From Limnobacter alexandrii (GTDB lineage: Bacteria; Pseudomonadota; Gammaproteobacteria; Burkholderiales; Burkholderiaceae_B): 64,000 bases of DNA. Position numbers and translations under genes: made by a program. The stretch covers positions 1,094,451 to 1,158,450 of the forward strand of contig NZ_SWKN01000006.1 of the NCBI RefSeq assembly GCF_005871185.1, given 5' to 3'. A model generated the notes under the pieces. The model was not told the DNA's origin. It made no database searches and worked only from the letters and a program-made list of their open reading frames with translations. This document shows positions 54,120 through 62,474 of this stretch, piece after piece; the stretch's first letter is position 1; each line of letters starts with the position of its first letter.

Positions 54120-55313
54120 ATGCAATCAGCCCAAGAAACCCCTGCAATCCAATGGATCAAAGGTGATGAAACCTTCAGTGCGCGCTGGCAGTCGGAGCGC
54201 AATTTGGCGGTACCTGCCAAGGTGATCGTGGCTGACGACACCCTGACCGCCGACATGGCTTACCGCCTGGCTTGCGAGGGCAATGTGTTTTTGTGGCAAA
54301 GCGACTTTCAAAATGCTCGCCAGTTGATGCAGGCCTTGGTGCGCCGTGTGGACAAAAATGCCGAGCACAAGAAAAGCAAAGCAGCCAAAGCGAACAAGGC
54401 TGATGTTGAATATCCCCAGAAATTTCACCTCTACCGTCAGACCCAGGCCCAGCGTGCGCGAATTCTTGGTTCTATCCTGATTCCCCTCAATGCCGACTAC
54501 AGCATTCCCTTGCGCCGCGCACCCGATGTGCTGGCGGCCTGCACGGAAGCGTGGGGCGAGCCGCAAGCTGAAGGCCCAATGATTGTGACTTCACTGCGCG
54601 AAATGATGGGCGTGGTGGGTGCGCATGAGTGGCGCAAAAAGGGCGTGGACGTTCCCGCCCTTGGTGATCCGCCCAATAACCGCATTCATCCGTATTACGG
54701 CGTTTTCTCGCCAGTGCGGGGCGAGTATATTGATTTGGTGCTGAAAGCGCCTTTGCCCAAAGCCTGTGAAGTGAATGGCTCGGCAGTGGATGTGGGTACG
54801 GGCACTGGAGTGTTGGCTGCAGTGCTCGCCCAGCGTTGGTTAAGTAACATTGTGGCCACCGACAACGACCCACGCGCACTGGAATGCGCGCAATTCAATA
54901 TTGAGAATTTGGGCATGGGCAAGCAGGTGAAAGTGGTGCAAGCCGACCTGTTTCCTGACAGCAAAGCCGACTTGATTGTGTGCAACCCGCCTTGGTTGCC
55001 TGGCAAACCCACCTCACCGATTGAACGCGCCATTTACGACGAAAACAGCGGCATGCTGAAAGCGTTTCTGGCTGGTTTGGCTGCGCATTTGAATGCAGGC
55101 GGTGAGGGCTGGTTGATTTTGTCTGACTTGGCAGAGCACCTGAAGCTGCGCACGCGGGAAGAGTTGCTGGGCTGGATTGAGCTGGCAGGTTTGAAAGTAT
55201 TGGGCCGGCTGGATGCCAAGCCCAAGCACGGAAAAGCCTTTGATGCGAATGATGCGCTGTTCGATGCAAGGTCGAAGGAAGTGACCAGTTTGTGGCGATT
55301 GGCGGCTGCGTGA
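54120..55313 (+). CDS. Class I SAM-dependent methyltransferase with NPPW motif
   Basis: A 397-residue protein, divergent from senB by 106 bp. The C-terminal half is a Rossmann methyltransferase: motif I VDVGTGTGVLAAVLAQRW, ATDNDPRAL, and the NPPW catalytic loop CNPPWLPGKP (residue about 288), as in amide/N-methyltransferases such as PrmB/PrmC and some rRNA enzymes. The N-terminal ~180 residues include a Lys-rich segment (KKSKAAKANKA) and match nothing I recognise. Substrate unknown; location next to senB is suggestive only. Confidence 0.75.
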   Translation: MQSAQETPAIQWIKGDETFSARWQSERNLAVPAKVIVADDTLTADMAYRLACEGNVFLWQSDFQNARQLMQALVRRVDKNAEHKKSKAAKANKADVEYPQKFHLYRQTQAQRARILGSILIPLNADYSIPLRRAPDVLAACTEAWGEPQAEGPMIVTSLREMMGVVGAHEWRKKGVDVPALGDPPNNRIHPYYGVFSPVRGEYIDLVLKAPLPKACEVNGSAVDVGTGTGVLAAVLAQRWLSNIVATDNDPRALECAQFNIENLGMGKQVKVVQADLFPDSKADLIVCNPPWLPGKPTSPIERAIYDENSGMLKAFLAGLAAHLNAGGEGWLILSDLAEHLKLRTREELLGWIELAGLKVLGRLDAKPKHGKAFDANDALFDARSKEVTSLWRLAAA

Positions 55314-55405
55314 GCCGACGTGTGCTTTGTCGCTTAATCAGCGCACGTTGTATCGCTTAATCGACGGGTACGCTATCACTTAATCGTCGCGCATCCCAAT
55401 GCGTT

Positions 55406-55542
55406 CGCCTGAAAACCTGTAAATCCCTTTTTGAAATTCACACTGACTCACCAAGCTTGGCAAAAAAGATGGCCAAGCCTTGGTGTCAGCCTACGGCTGA
55501 ACGTGGCGTGTGAATTCAAACGGGCAGGTTTTCTTGAAGGCG
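55406..55542 (-). repeat. 137-nt three-way-junction core, copy C1
   Basis: On the minus strand: CGCCT/AGGCG and GAAAACCTG/CAGGTTTTC as in A and B. The inner hairpins are TCAGCC-GTA-GGCTGA and CACCAAG plus CTTGGC pairing with GCCAAG and CTTGGTG; in A and B the same positions are CACC, CTCGGC, GCCGAG and GGTG. Both sides of each stem changed together. Confidence 0.85.
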
Positions 55543-55703
55543 AAACGATTGGGACATCGCTGCCGATTGCGCGATAGGACGGTGACGGATTAACCGGACA
55601 GGTGTGTAACAAGAACACCCAACACCCGTTGATTCGGCGGGTGGTGTTAGGTGACCCGCGGCTCCCCGCGCTTTCGCCAACTCGGCAGTGGGTTTGCCTG
55701 TTT

Positions 55704-55843
55704 CGCACATTCAAGAAAACCGCCCCGGTTTGGATTTATTCGTAGCGTTTGGCTTTAAGCCAACACCGAGGCTCGGCCATGTTTTTTGCCGAGCTCGGTG
55801 AGCAAGAATTAATTCAAAAAGGGATTAAGCGGTTTTCTGTGCG
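55704..55843 (+). repeat. 140-nt three-way-junction core, copy C2
   Basis: The outer stem is CGCACA/TGTGCG and GAAAACCGC/GCGGTTTTC, replacing CGCCT/AGGCG and GAAAACCTG/CAGGTTTTC. Inner hairpins: TTGGCT-TTA-AGCCAA and CACCGAG plus CTCGGC pairing with GCCGAG and CTCGGTG. Confidence 0.85.
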
Positions 55844-55949
55844 AAATCGGGCAACCCCGTCGAGGTGGCGAACGAAGCTGGCGACTCAAAATCGTCAACC
55901 CCGCCGAGTTAGCGAATGAAACAGGCAACCCCGCCGGATTGGTTGCCGC

Positions 55950-56921
55950 TCAGGCCGCCGCCCAAAACACCGCAAACTTCTGTTCCGGATCGGTATACGC
56001 CTTGCAAGCACCGAAGCCAGCCCGCTTTAGCAAATCTTCAAACCCGGTCAGTGTCCATTTGTAAGAGTTTTCAGTGTGAATGCGTTCGCCTTCCACAAAG
56101 GCACGCTCTCCGCCTTCCCACTGAACCACCACATCCCGTAGCGCTTCAAGGTGCATTTCAATCCGGTTCAGTTCGGCGTTGTACAGGCCAATGTGTTTCC
56201 AGTCTTCCAGTTTGAAATTGGTGCCTGCCAGCGTGTTGAAGTGCAGCAGCATATTGCGGTTAAATGCGGCTGTTACGCCCAAGGCGTCGTCGTAAGCCGC
56301 TTCAAGTACAGCCTTGCTTTTTACCAGGTCAACACCAATCAACAAGCCACCACCCGTGGCTGTGCCGCACACGGCATGCACCTGTTTCAAAAACAGCAGC
56401 GCCTCTTCAGGCGTGAAGTTACCAATGCTGGAGCCCGGGTAAAACATCACCCTGGGCTGCGCGGGTTTGAGCGCCAAACCAGCGGGCAAGTTGAGTTCAC
56501 TGGAAAAGTCCAGGCCGACACCCGCCATTTCCAGCTCGGGGAATTGCCGCTGTAGGCATTCCAGCGAACCTTTCAAAAAGTCCACGGAAATATCCACAGC
56601 CACATAGCGTGCAGGATGAAACACATTGAAAAGTTTGGCTGCCTTTTCACAATTGCCCGCACCCAGGTCAATGAACACAGCGCCTTTGGGAACCTGGCGC
56701 GCCATGTCATGGCCGTGGCTGTCGAAAATCAGTGCTTCTGTGCGGGTGGGGTAGTACTCGGGTATGCAGGTAATTGCTTCAAACAGTTTGGAGCCCAGTT
56801 CGTCATACAGGTATTTGGGTGAGGTGTGCGCTTTGCTTGCACGCAGGCCACTGAGCAACTCTTCCCGAATGTGTTCGGCTTGTGCTTGGTAGATTTGTAT
56901 GAATTGTGGTGTTGGGTTCAT
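55950..56921 (-). CDS. egtD: L-histidine N-alpha-methyltransferase EgtD
   Basis: Trimethylates histidine to hercynine, the precursor of ergothioneine and selenoneine. The 323-residue protein shows KYLYDELGSKLFEAITCIPEYYPTRTEA, DLGAGNCEKA, FYPGSSIGNFTPEEA, GVDLVKSKAVLEAAYDD and the C-terminal NSYKW with FGACKAYTDPEQKFAVFW, all EgtD landmarks. It lies 25 bp downstream of the second PhnE-type permease on the same strand, with no terminator between, so it is probably the last gene of that transporter operon. egtB/senA is not in the window. Confidence 0.94.
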   Translation of the reverse strand: MNPTPQFIQIYQAQAEHIREELLSGLRASKAHTSPKYLYDELGSKLFEAITCIPEYYPTRTEALIFDSHGHDMARQVPKGAVFIDLGAGNCEKAAKLFNVFHPARYVAVDISVDFLKGSLECLQRQFPELEMAGVGLDFSSELNLPAGLALKPAQPRVMFYPGSSIGNFTPEEALLFLKQVHAVCGTATGGGLLIGVDLVKSKAVLEAAYDDALGVTAAFNRNMLLHFNTLAGTNFKLEDWKHIGLYNAELNRIEMHLEALRDVVVQWEGGERAFVEGERIHTENSYKWTLTGFEDLLKRAGFGACKAYTDPEQKFAVFWAAA

Positions 56922-56946
56922 GGCTTCAATCGGTTGTGCTGGGGCA

Positions 56947-57765
56947 TCATTGGGTCATCTTGCGGCGCAGGTGGTAACTCATGCTGTCGACAATCGCGAC
57001 CAGCAGCAGCATCGCTGCCAGTATGGTTGCAGTTTTGCCCATCTGGAACAAGCCCATGTGAAACGAGAGCAATTGACCCAGGCCACCTGCACCGACCACG
57101 CCCAGAATTGCGGCGGCACGAATGTTGTTTTCCCAGCGGTAAAGGGCGTAACTCATCAGTTGTGGAATAACCTGCGGCAGGGTAGTGAAGTAAAAAACAC
57201 GCAGACTGCCAACACCTTGCGTACGAAGGGCATCGGCTGGTTCGGGTGATGCATTTTCAATGGATTCCGCAAATAACCTGCCCAGTACACCGGTGGTGTG
57301 AAAGGCCAGTGCCAATGTTCCAGCGAAAGGCCCAAGGCCGGCGGAAATCAGCAGCAGTGCCGCCCACACCAATTCAGGGATGGAGCGAAGTGCATTCAGC
57401 ACCCAGCGGGTGGGGGTACGCATCAAGCCTTTGTCATTGCTGTGCAACTTGCTGGCCGGGATAGCCAAAGCCAATCCGGCCACCGCCGCCAGGGCTGTTC
57501 CCATCAATGACATGGCCAGCGTTTCAACAGTGCCCCAGCCTACTTTGGTCAGAAATTCAGGGTCTGTTTCCATGGGAAAAAATTCGGCGACGAAACGCCC
57601 CATGGACTGGAAAGCTTCGAGCGATAAAAAATCACCCCACTTCAAGCCCAAGGTCCAGAAGCTTGCCACAATCAAAGTCAGCATGCCCAGCAGCAAGGCG
57701 GCGGTTCCGCCTTTCATCACGGCGGGTGCTTTGGTGGGGCAGGTGTTGTTTCGCACGGCGCTCAT
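56947..57765 (-). CDS. phnE: PhnE-type ABC permease 2
   Basis: A 272-residue permease with about six helices and the inner-loop signature GVLGRLFAESIENASPEPADALRTQGVGSLRVFYFTTLPQVIPQL. Ends with a GAGGLGQLLSFHMGLFQMGKTATILAAMLLLVAIVDS segment typical of PhnE. The ATG overlaps the first permease by 4 bp. Forms a heterodimeric channel with the upstream permease. Confidence 0.9.
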   Translation of the reverse strand: MSAVRNNTCPTKAPAVMKGGTAALLLGMLTLIVASFWTLGLKWGDFLSLEAFQSMGRFVAEFFPMETDPEFLTKVGWGTVETLAMSLMGTALAAVAGLALAIPASKLHSNDKGLMRTPTRWVLNALRSIPELVWAALLLISAGLGPFAGTLALAFHTTGVLGRLFAESIENASPEPADALRTQGVGSLRVFYFTTLPQVIPQLMSYALYRWENNIRAAAILGVVGAGGLGQLLSFHMGLFQMGKTATILAAMLLLVAIVDSMSYHLRRKMTQ

Positions 57766-58610
57766 AGCAGCCTCTTGCGGAAAAATGCACTGACTGTGTC
57801 AGCCAGGGCCACCAGCAAGATGAACACAATCAGCATGGTGGACACTTCACCGCCATTGAACATTTTCATGGAGTTGTCCAGTTCCTGACCCAAGCCACCC
57901 GCACCCACGAAACCCAGCACCACGGAGGATCGAATGGCACACTCCCAGCGGTACACCGTGTAGGAGGTCAGCTCCATCACGTTTTGAGGCAACAAACCGT
58001 AAAAAAAGGCTTGCAGGCGCCCGCTGCCATTGCGCAGCAAGGTTTCTGTTGCAGTGCTTTCACCACTTTCTAGAATTTCACCGTATACCTTGCCCAGCAT
58101 GCCGCCGTAGGTCAGGGCAATGGCCAACACGCCTGCCGTAGGCCCCAGCCCCACCACGCGGACAAACACAAGCGCCCAGACCAGTTCGGGAATGCTTCGC
58201 AGAAAAATTAGCACCCAGCGAATGGTTTGCCGCACCAGGAATGGCAATGCGTTCATGCGCCCTGAAATGGCGGAAATTGAAAGCACACGTGTGGACAAAA
58301 TGGTCAGGGGAAATGCAATGATCAGTGCCATTACCATGCCAGCCGTGGCAATTGCGACGGTGGTCCAGGTGGCGTCAACGATTCTCCAAAGCAGGTCGGG
58401 CTCTAGAACTGGCGGGAAAAAGCTGCCGATGAATTCAGCACTGATTCGCCTATTTTCGGCCTCAAACAGCACGCCAGGGCGAAATTCCGTGGCCACAGCC
58501 AGGGGCCAAATCAAAACAAGAGCGAAAACAATCCAAAACAGGCGCTGGTGCCAGGCCGGGTCACGCAACGGGACGTCAAAGCGGGGGTTGTGTACGGGCA
58601 GGCTGCTCAT
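57762..58610 (-). CDS. phnE: PhnE-type ABC permease 1
   Basis: A 282-residue permease. I chose the ATG at 58610, which overlaps the phnC stop (ATGA); a TTG at 58616 is possible. The contact loop is GMLGKVYGEILESGESTATETLLRNGSGRLQAFFYGLLPQ, and the C-terminal VLGFVGAGGLGQELDNSMKMFNGGEVSTM resembles the second permease. Confidence 0.9.
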   Translation of the reverse strand: MSSLPVHNPRFDVPLRDPAWHQRLFWIVFALVLIWPLAVATEFRPGVLFEAENRRISAEFIGSFFPPVLEPDLLWRIVDATWTTVAIATAGMVMALIIAFPLTILSTRVLSISAISGRMNALPFLVRQTIRWVLIFLRSIPELVWALVFVRVVGLGPTAGVLAIALTYGGMLGKVYGEILESGESTATETLLRNGSGRLQAFFYGLLPQNVMELTSYTVYRWECAIRSSVVLGFVGAGGLGQELDNSMKMFNGGEVSTMLIVFILLVALADTVSAFFRKRLL

Positions 58611-59449
58611 CTGCAATTGTTAACCACGACTGTGGGTGTAACGCGCTCGAATTGCTTTTCGATCAATTCGCGGTCTTGTTGGCCCAAAAGTTCGTGCTCG
58701 TATTGGGAGTACAGAGACTTCAGCATGGCGGGGGTCACCTGCTCTGTGGGCAGGTCAAATTCGATGCGCCCGTGGCGCAGGCCCACAATGCGCTTGAAGA
58801 ACGCAAGCGCCATGTCAACCTGGTGCAAAGTGCACACCAGGGTAATTCCTTTTTCCGCCGCGGATTCGGTCAGTGCAGACATCGCAAGCCGGGCCCGGGT
58901 GGGGTCTAGTGCAGACAAGGGTTCATCTACCAGCCACAATTGGGCAGGCGATACGAACAGGCGTGCCAAACCCACGCGCTGTCGCTCTCCGCCCGACAAG
59001 CGGTCTACACGCTCAAAAATTTTCTCAGGCAAATCGAGTTTGCTCAGCGCACTGTGTGCTGCCGGAATATCGACTGGATAAAACAGCGATTTGATGCTTT
59101 GAACAAGACCCATGGCGGGAAGTCTGCCCGCAAGCACGGAGGTAATAACACGTTGTCTCGGGGGAAGCGGGGGCACTTGTGGGGCCACGATCAGTTTGCC
59201 CCGAAGCTTCTGAAGCTTGCGCTTGCTGAGCTGCCAGGGCTGTTGCCCCTGCAGTTGAATTGATCCTTCAAGCGGTTTGAGCGAGCAGGAAAGCACCTGA
59301 AGCAGGGTTGTTTTTCCTGCGCCAGAAGGCCCAATCAGCGCAACCTGTTCGCCGCTGCCGATTTGAAAACTCATTTCCTTGATCGCCGGGGTACTTCCAG
59401 TTGGCGCCGAGGGGTGGCAGGCACTCAAGTCCTGAATATCAAGTTTCAC
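58607..59449 (-). CDS. phnC: PhnC-type ABC ATPase
   Basis: A 280-residue ATPase with Walker A GPSGAGKT, signature LSGGERQRVGLARL, Walker B LWLVDEPLSALDP and switch His in CTLHQVDMA. The central PVDIPAAHSALSKLDLPEKIFERVDRL is PhnC-like. No C-P lyase or phosphonatase gene is nearby. Confidence 0.92.
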   Translation of the reverse strand: MKLDIQDLSACHPSAPTGSTPAIKEMSFQIGSGEQVALIGPSGAGKTTLLQVLSCSLKPLEGSIQLQGQQPWQLSKRKLQKLRGKLIVAPQVPPLPPRQRVITSVLAGRLPAMGLVQSIKSLFYPVDIPAAHSALSKLDLPEKIFERVDRLSGGERQRVGLARLFVSPAQLWLVDEPLSALDPTRARLAMSALTESAAEKGITLVCTLHQVDMALAFFKRIVGLRHGRIEFDLPTEQVTPAMLKSLYSQYEHELLGQQDRELIEKQFERVTPTVVVNNCR

Positions 59450-59476
59450 TGCGTTGCCTTCCCCATCCTACTGCGG

Positions 59477-59493
59477 AGGCCCTGCATGGGCCC
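59477..59493 (-). promoter_or_regulatory. Stem-loop between phnD and phnC
   Basis: GGCCC-TGCAT-GGGCC (59478-59492) forms a GC-rich hairpin in the 59-bp gap after phnD. Such stem-loops often protect or partially terminate the binding-protein transcript, giving more binding protein than ATPase. No T-run. Confidence 0.4.
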
Positions 59494-59508
59494 CCTTCCT
59501 TCACGTGA

Positions 59509-60384
59509 TTATAACAAGCCTGCACTTTTCGCTGCAGCCTCAAGGCCTTTGTAGTTCTCGGGCTTGGTGTCGATGTAGCGCGTAGCACGGTTTAACTTCA
59601 GGATTTCAGCATGTTCTGGCACAGCGGGGTCCAGGTCAAACAGGGCTTTCTGGATTTTGTTGCGCAAATCGGCTGGCATGTCTTGATGCACGGTCCAGTT
59701 GTAGTTGTAGTAAGGCGGTGTGGTGTAAAACACATTCACTGCATTGGTGTCGACCTTGTTGGCGTCCACAAATTTTTTCCAAACGGTGATGTCCAGTGCA
59801 GCTGCATCCACTTTGCCGCTCACTACTGAAGCGATTGTGGCGTCGTGCGCGCCTGAATAGGCAACACGCTTGAACGCCTTTTCAGGCTCCAGGCCGGCTT
59901 CCAGCAGGAAGTTTCGGGGCATCAAGTGGCCAGAGGTGCTGCTTTGAGAACCAAATGACACCTGCTTGCCTTTCATGTCCTGCAGGGTTTTGATACCAGA
60001 ATCTGTCTTTGCAATGAACACAGATTGAAACTTGGTGTCTTCGACCCGCTGGGCAATCGGAATAACTTTGCCACCAGAACGACGCGATGCCTGAATGTGC
60101 GTGAACCCGCCCAGCCAAACCAAGTCAACCTTTTTGTTGGCCAGCGCCTCAACGGCTGCGGGGTAGTCGCTCACCGGCGTGAACTCTACTTTCATGCCGA
60201 TTGTTTTGGACAGGTAATTGGCCAGGGGCTCGAACTTGCGAATTTGCTCGGTGGCGGCTTCTTCGGGAATTGTGCTGACCTTCAAGACCTGTTCAGCATG
60301 CGCAGACACTGAAAAGCCAGCAGCCAGCGCGATGGCTGCCACAGAGAAGAGACGACGTGAAATAGAGAGTGCTGAACTTTTCAT
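59509..60384 (-). CDS. phnD: PhnD-type phosphonate/phosphite-family binding protein
   Basis: A 291-residue periplasmic solute-binding protein starting at the ATG at 60384. The signal peptide contains SISRRLFSVA (a twin-arginine-like pair) and ends SAHA. Ligand-loop motifs include DLVWLGGFTHIQASRRSGG, FGSQSSTSGHLMPRNFLLEAG and YSGAHDATIASVVSGKVDAAA. This family binds phosphonates, phosphite or hypophosphite; the ligand here is not predictable. First gene of phnD-phnC-phnE-phnE-egtD. Confidence 0.9.
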   Translation of the reverse strand: MKSSALSISRRLFSVAAIALAAGFSVSAHAEQVLKVSTIPEEAATEQIRKFEPLANYLSKTIGMKVEFTPVSDYPAAVEALANKKVDLVWLGGFTHIQASRRSGGKVIPIAQRVEDTKFQSVFIAKTDSGIKTLQDMKGKQVSFGSQSSTSGHLMPRNFLLEAGLEPEKAFKRVAYSGAHDATIASVVSGKVDAAALDITVWKKFVDANKVDTNAVNVFYTTPPYYNYNWTVHQDMPADLRNKIQKALFDLDPAVPEHAEILKLNRATRYIDTKPENYKGLEAAAKSAGLL

Positions 60385-60505
60385 GAGTACCTCGTTGTAT
60401 AGAACGATTGGAAATAACCCGAAAATTGATAATCGCACAAACAATTCAGCTTTTAACCGTGAAATGTTTGTACGACTGTTTTTTTAACTTTTAATTGCTT
60501 GGCAT

Positions 60506-61105
60506 TCAGCTGCCCAGCTTTCCGGCGGCTTGAACTTCAGCAGCCTGTTCTTCACCGCTCTTGTAGTGAGGCACGCGAACCACCAGTCGTTTTGCACGCT
60601 GAATGAAGCTGTTGTTGCCTTTCACTTCTTGTTCCCAGTATTCGTCGGCCAATGCGATGTTCTTGTCCATTTCCAACTCGAAGGCGGCTTGCGATACCGT
60701 GCCGCCAAAAATATAGGTTTTGCCATTCACCACGCGGAAGTCGCTTGCGTTACCGCCCCAAGGAATGCCAAACATGATGCCGTTGGCGCAGTAACCGCCA
60801 TATTGGGGAATGTATTGGGTAGGTTCAGCGTCGAAAAGCGCCTTGTGCTCAGCGCTTGAGAAGTGGAAGTCCACTTCCTGATAAGTGCTTTTGAATTCCG
60901 GAGTGCCTTGTACATAGGCATTTTGAGTGATGTAGGCCACCACGTCCGCGCCAAACAGCATCAGTCGGTCGGCTCCTTCCATTTCCGCAGCATTCACGGG
61001 CGTCAGTTCACTCGCGGGGTTTTGGGCTGTCATGGCGCCGCAGCCGCTCAGGCCGAGCACCAGGCTGGCTGCCATCAATAGCTTGTGGGTGCGTGTCATT
61101 GTCAA
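60506..61105 (-). CDS. YHS-domain lipoprotein
   Basis: A 199-residue lipoprotein (lipobox LSGCG) with one YHS-type domain: DRLMLFGADVVAYITQ, DFHFSSAEHKALFDAEPTQYIPQYGGYCANGIMFG, and NGKTYIFGG. YHS domains bind metals; the Cys in GYCANG is conserved. I chose the TTG at 61105, whose TTGA overlap with the preceding stop and spacing from AGGAG fit better than the ATG at 61099. Third gene of a DUF547-ATP-grasp-YHS unit. Confidence 0.8.
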   Translation of the reverse strand: MTMTRTHKLLMAASLVLGLSGCGAMTAQNPASELTPVNAAEMEGADRLMLFGADVVAYITQNAYVQGTPEFKSTYQEVDFHFSSAEHKALFDAEPTQYIPQYGGYCANGIMFGIPWGGNASDFRVVNGKTYIFGGTVSQAAFELEMDKNIALADEYWEQEVKGNNSFIQRAKRLVVRVPHYKSGEEQAAEVQAAGKLGS

Positions 61106-62457
61106 AATACTTCTCCTGTGCGTGGTTGAATCAAGTCCATAAGCTGACCTGTTTCGCTGAAAACAGTTCCAGCAGGGTCTTCAAGGTAAGGTGCTGGCCA
61201 ACCCAGTATGGCACTGGCCTGCTCACAGCGCTTGCGCAAATCTCGCGGGTTTTCGCCACCCAGGTGAACAATGCCGTAGCGGTAGCTGCGCAGCCACTTG
61301 AAGTCTCGGTGCAATTCTTTGGCGTCTTTGGGATACTCAAACAGCAAGGCATCGGGAAATGTTTTCCTGAAAGCGGCTTTTTGTGCAAAGCCGGGAAAAG
61401 GCACCGCAGCTTTGGGATCGAATGAGCGATACACAAAGCTGGCTGTGGCGCCTGCTGTGGGTGCCTTGCGTGCCAGTGTTGCGGGGTCAATGCCGTGGGC
61501 CAGTGCAAATGCAATTTCATGCAGGTCAATGCCGTCCACACGCAGGTACAAATCGGAAAACTGTGAGGCCATGCGTGGATTGAATTCAATCACAGTAATT
61601 TTGTCCGTCGCTTCGTCATGGAAAAACTCCATGTTGAACAAGCCATGATCAAAACCCACTGCATTCAGAAATCGCCTTGCCACATCGGCTGCGCGTGCCT
61701 GCACCTCAACATGCAGCTTGCTCGGGTATTCAAACCGCATAAAAGCGTCAGTGTTGGGGTACATCACCTCGTCGACCACGCCCAGCGGGCGAACCTCGCC
61801 CTGCCACACATAACCATCGAGGTTGTATTGCCGCCCTCGCATGGGGGCCTCCAGCATCATGCTGTGCGCAGTGCCTGCCTCGGGAAGCCGCTTTTTTGCA
61901 ATTCGTTCGAAGGGCTCCACCAGGTGTTTGATCACCCAAAGTTCCCATGGGCCAAAGCGGGTGTGGTCGTGCAGTTCCTGGGCATTTTTAACTTGTCGTG
62001 AAAGCACCGAAAATGCGGCTTTCACGGGTTTCACAAATTGAGGGTATTCAATGCCTTGGGGAACCGGGCCGCCGTAGGCTGCATTCAGCCGGGCGAAGGG
62101 CAGGTTGGCTTCTGGGGCAACTTGTTGCAAAACCTCGCGGGCATGCAATTTGTGCTGGCAAGCCAGAATTGAATTGACTGGTGTGCCAGGCCAGCCCATT
62201 TTTTCAGCGAGCAAGGCTGCACACAGCGCACCAAATTGTTCGTGGCTGGAGGCAACCGCCTTGGCACCATGCAGTTTGGCCAGCACGGCCGCTTTGGCTA
62301 CAAAGCGTTCGGTGTCAAACCAGGCTAGGCGCGCATTGCTGGGAAAGGTGAATAAATCAAAGCCCGACACCACACTGGGCCACTGGGTGCGAAGCCGGTT
62401 TGCACCTTGCTCATCCCAGTCGTAATTGAACAGCAGCAGAGTTGTTGGGTGAGGCAT
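61102..62457 (-). CDS. ATP-grasp domain protein
   Basis: A 451-residue ligase-type enzyme. After an N-terminal preATP-grasp region comes the central ATP-binding domain (FVKPVKAAFSVLSRQV) and the metal site near VIEFNPRMASQFSDLYLRVDGIDL. Substrate unknown; ATP-grasp enzymes ligate carboxylates to amines or thiols. It sits between a secreted DUF547 protein and a YHS lipoprotein. The start is the ATG at 62457, 17 bp after DUF547. Confidence 0.8.
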   Translation of the reverse strand: MPHPTTLLLFNYDWDEQGANRLRTQWPSVVSGFDLFTFPSNARLAWFDTERFVAKAAVLAKLHGAKAVASSHEQFGALCAALLAEKMGWPGTPVNSILACQHKLHAREVLQQVAPEANLPFARLNAAYGGPVPQGIEYPQFVKPVKAAFSVLSRQVKNAQELHDHTRFGPWELWVIKHLVEPFERIAKKRLPEAGTAHSMMLEAPMRGRQYNLDGYVWQGEVRPLGVVDEVMYPNTDAFMRFEYPSKLHVEVQARAADVARRFLNAVGFDHGLFNMEFFHDEATDKITVIEFNPRMASQFSDLYLRVDGIDLHEIAFALAHGIDPATLARKAPTAGATASFVYRSFDPKAAVPFPGFAQKAAFRKTFPDALLFEYPKDAKELHRDFKWLRSYRYGIVHLGGENPRDLRKRCEQASAILGWPAPYLEDPAGTVFSETGQLMDLIQPRTGEVF

Positions 62458-62474
62458 TTGATCGAGAAATAGGG

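Larger units (their letters stand above)
55314..55949. repeat. Dispersed structured repeat, locus C (between convergent methyltransferase and egtD)
   Basis: About 635 bp with two cores pointing away from each other: C1 on the minus strand (55406-55542) and C2 on the plus strand (55704-55843). Each has a short-repeat tail outside: three 23-bp units with CGCTTAATC or CACTTAATC (55331, 55354, 55377) on the C1 side, and CAACCCCG units (55852, 55896, 55926) on the C2 side. The spacer 55543-55703 holds CAATCGG-type sequence as in A and B but no gene. No coding region in the interval. Confidence 0.85.
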
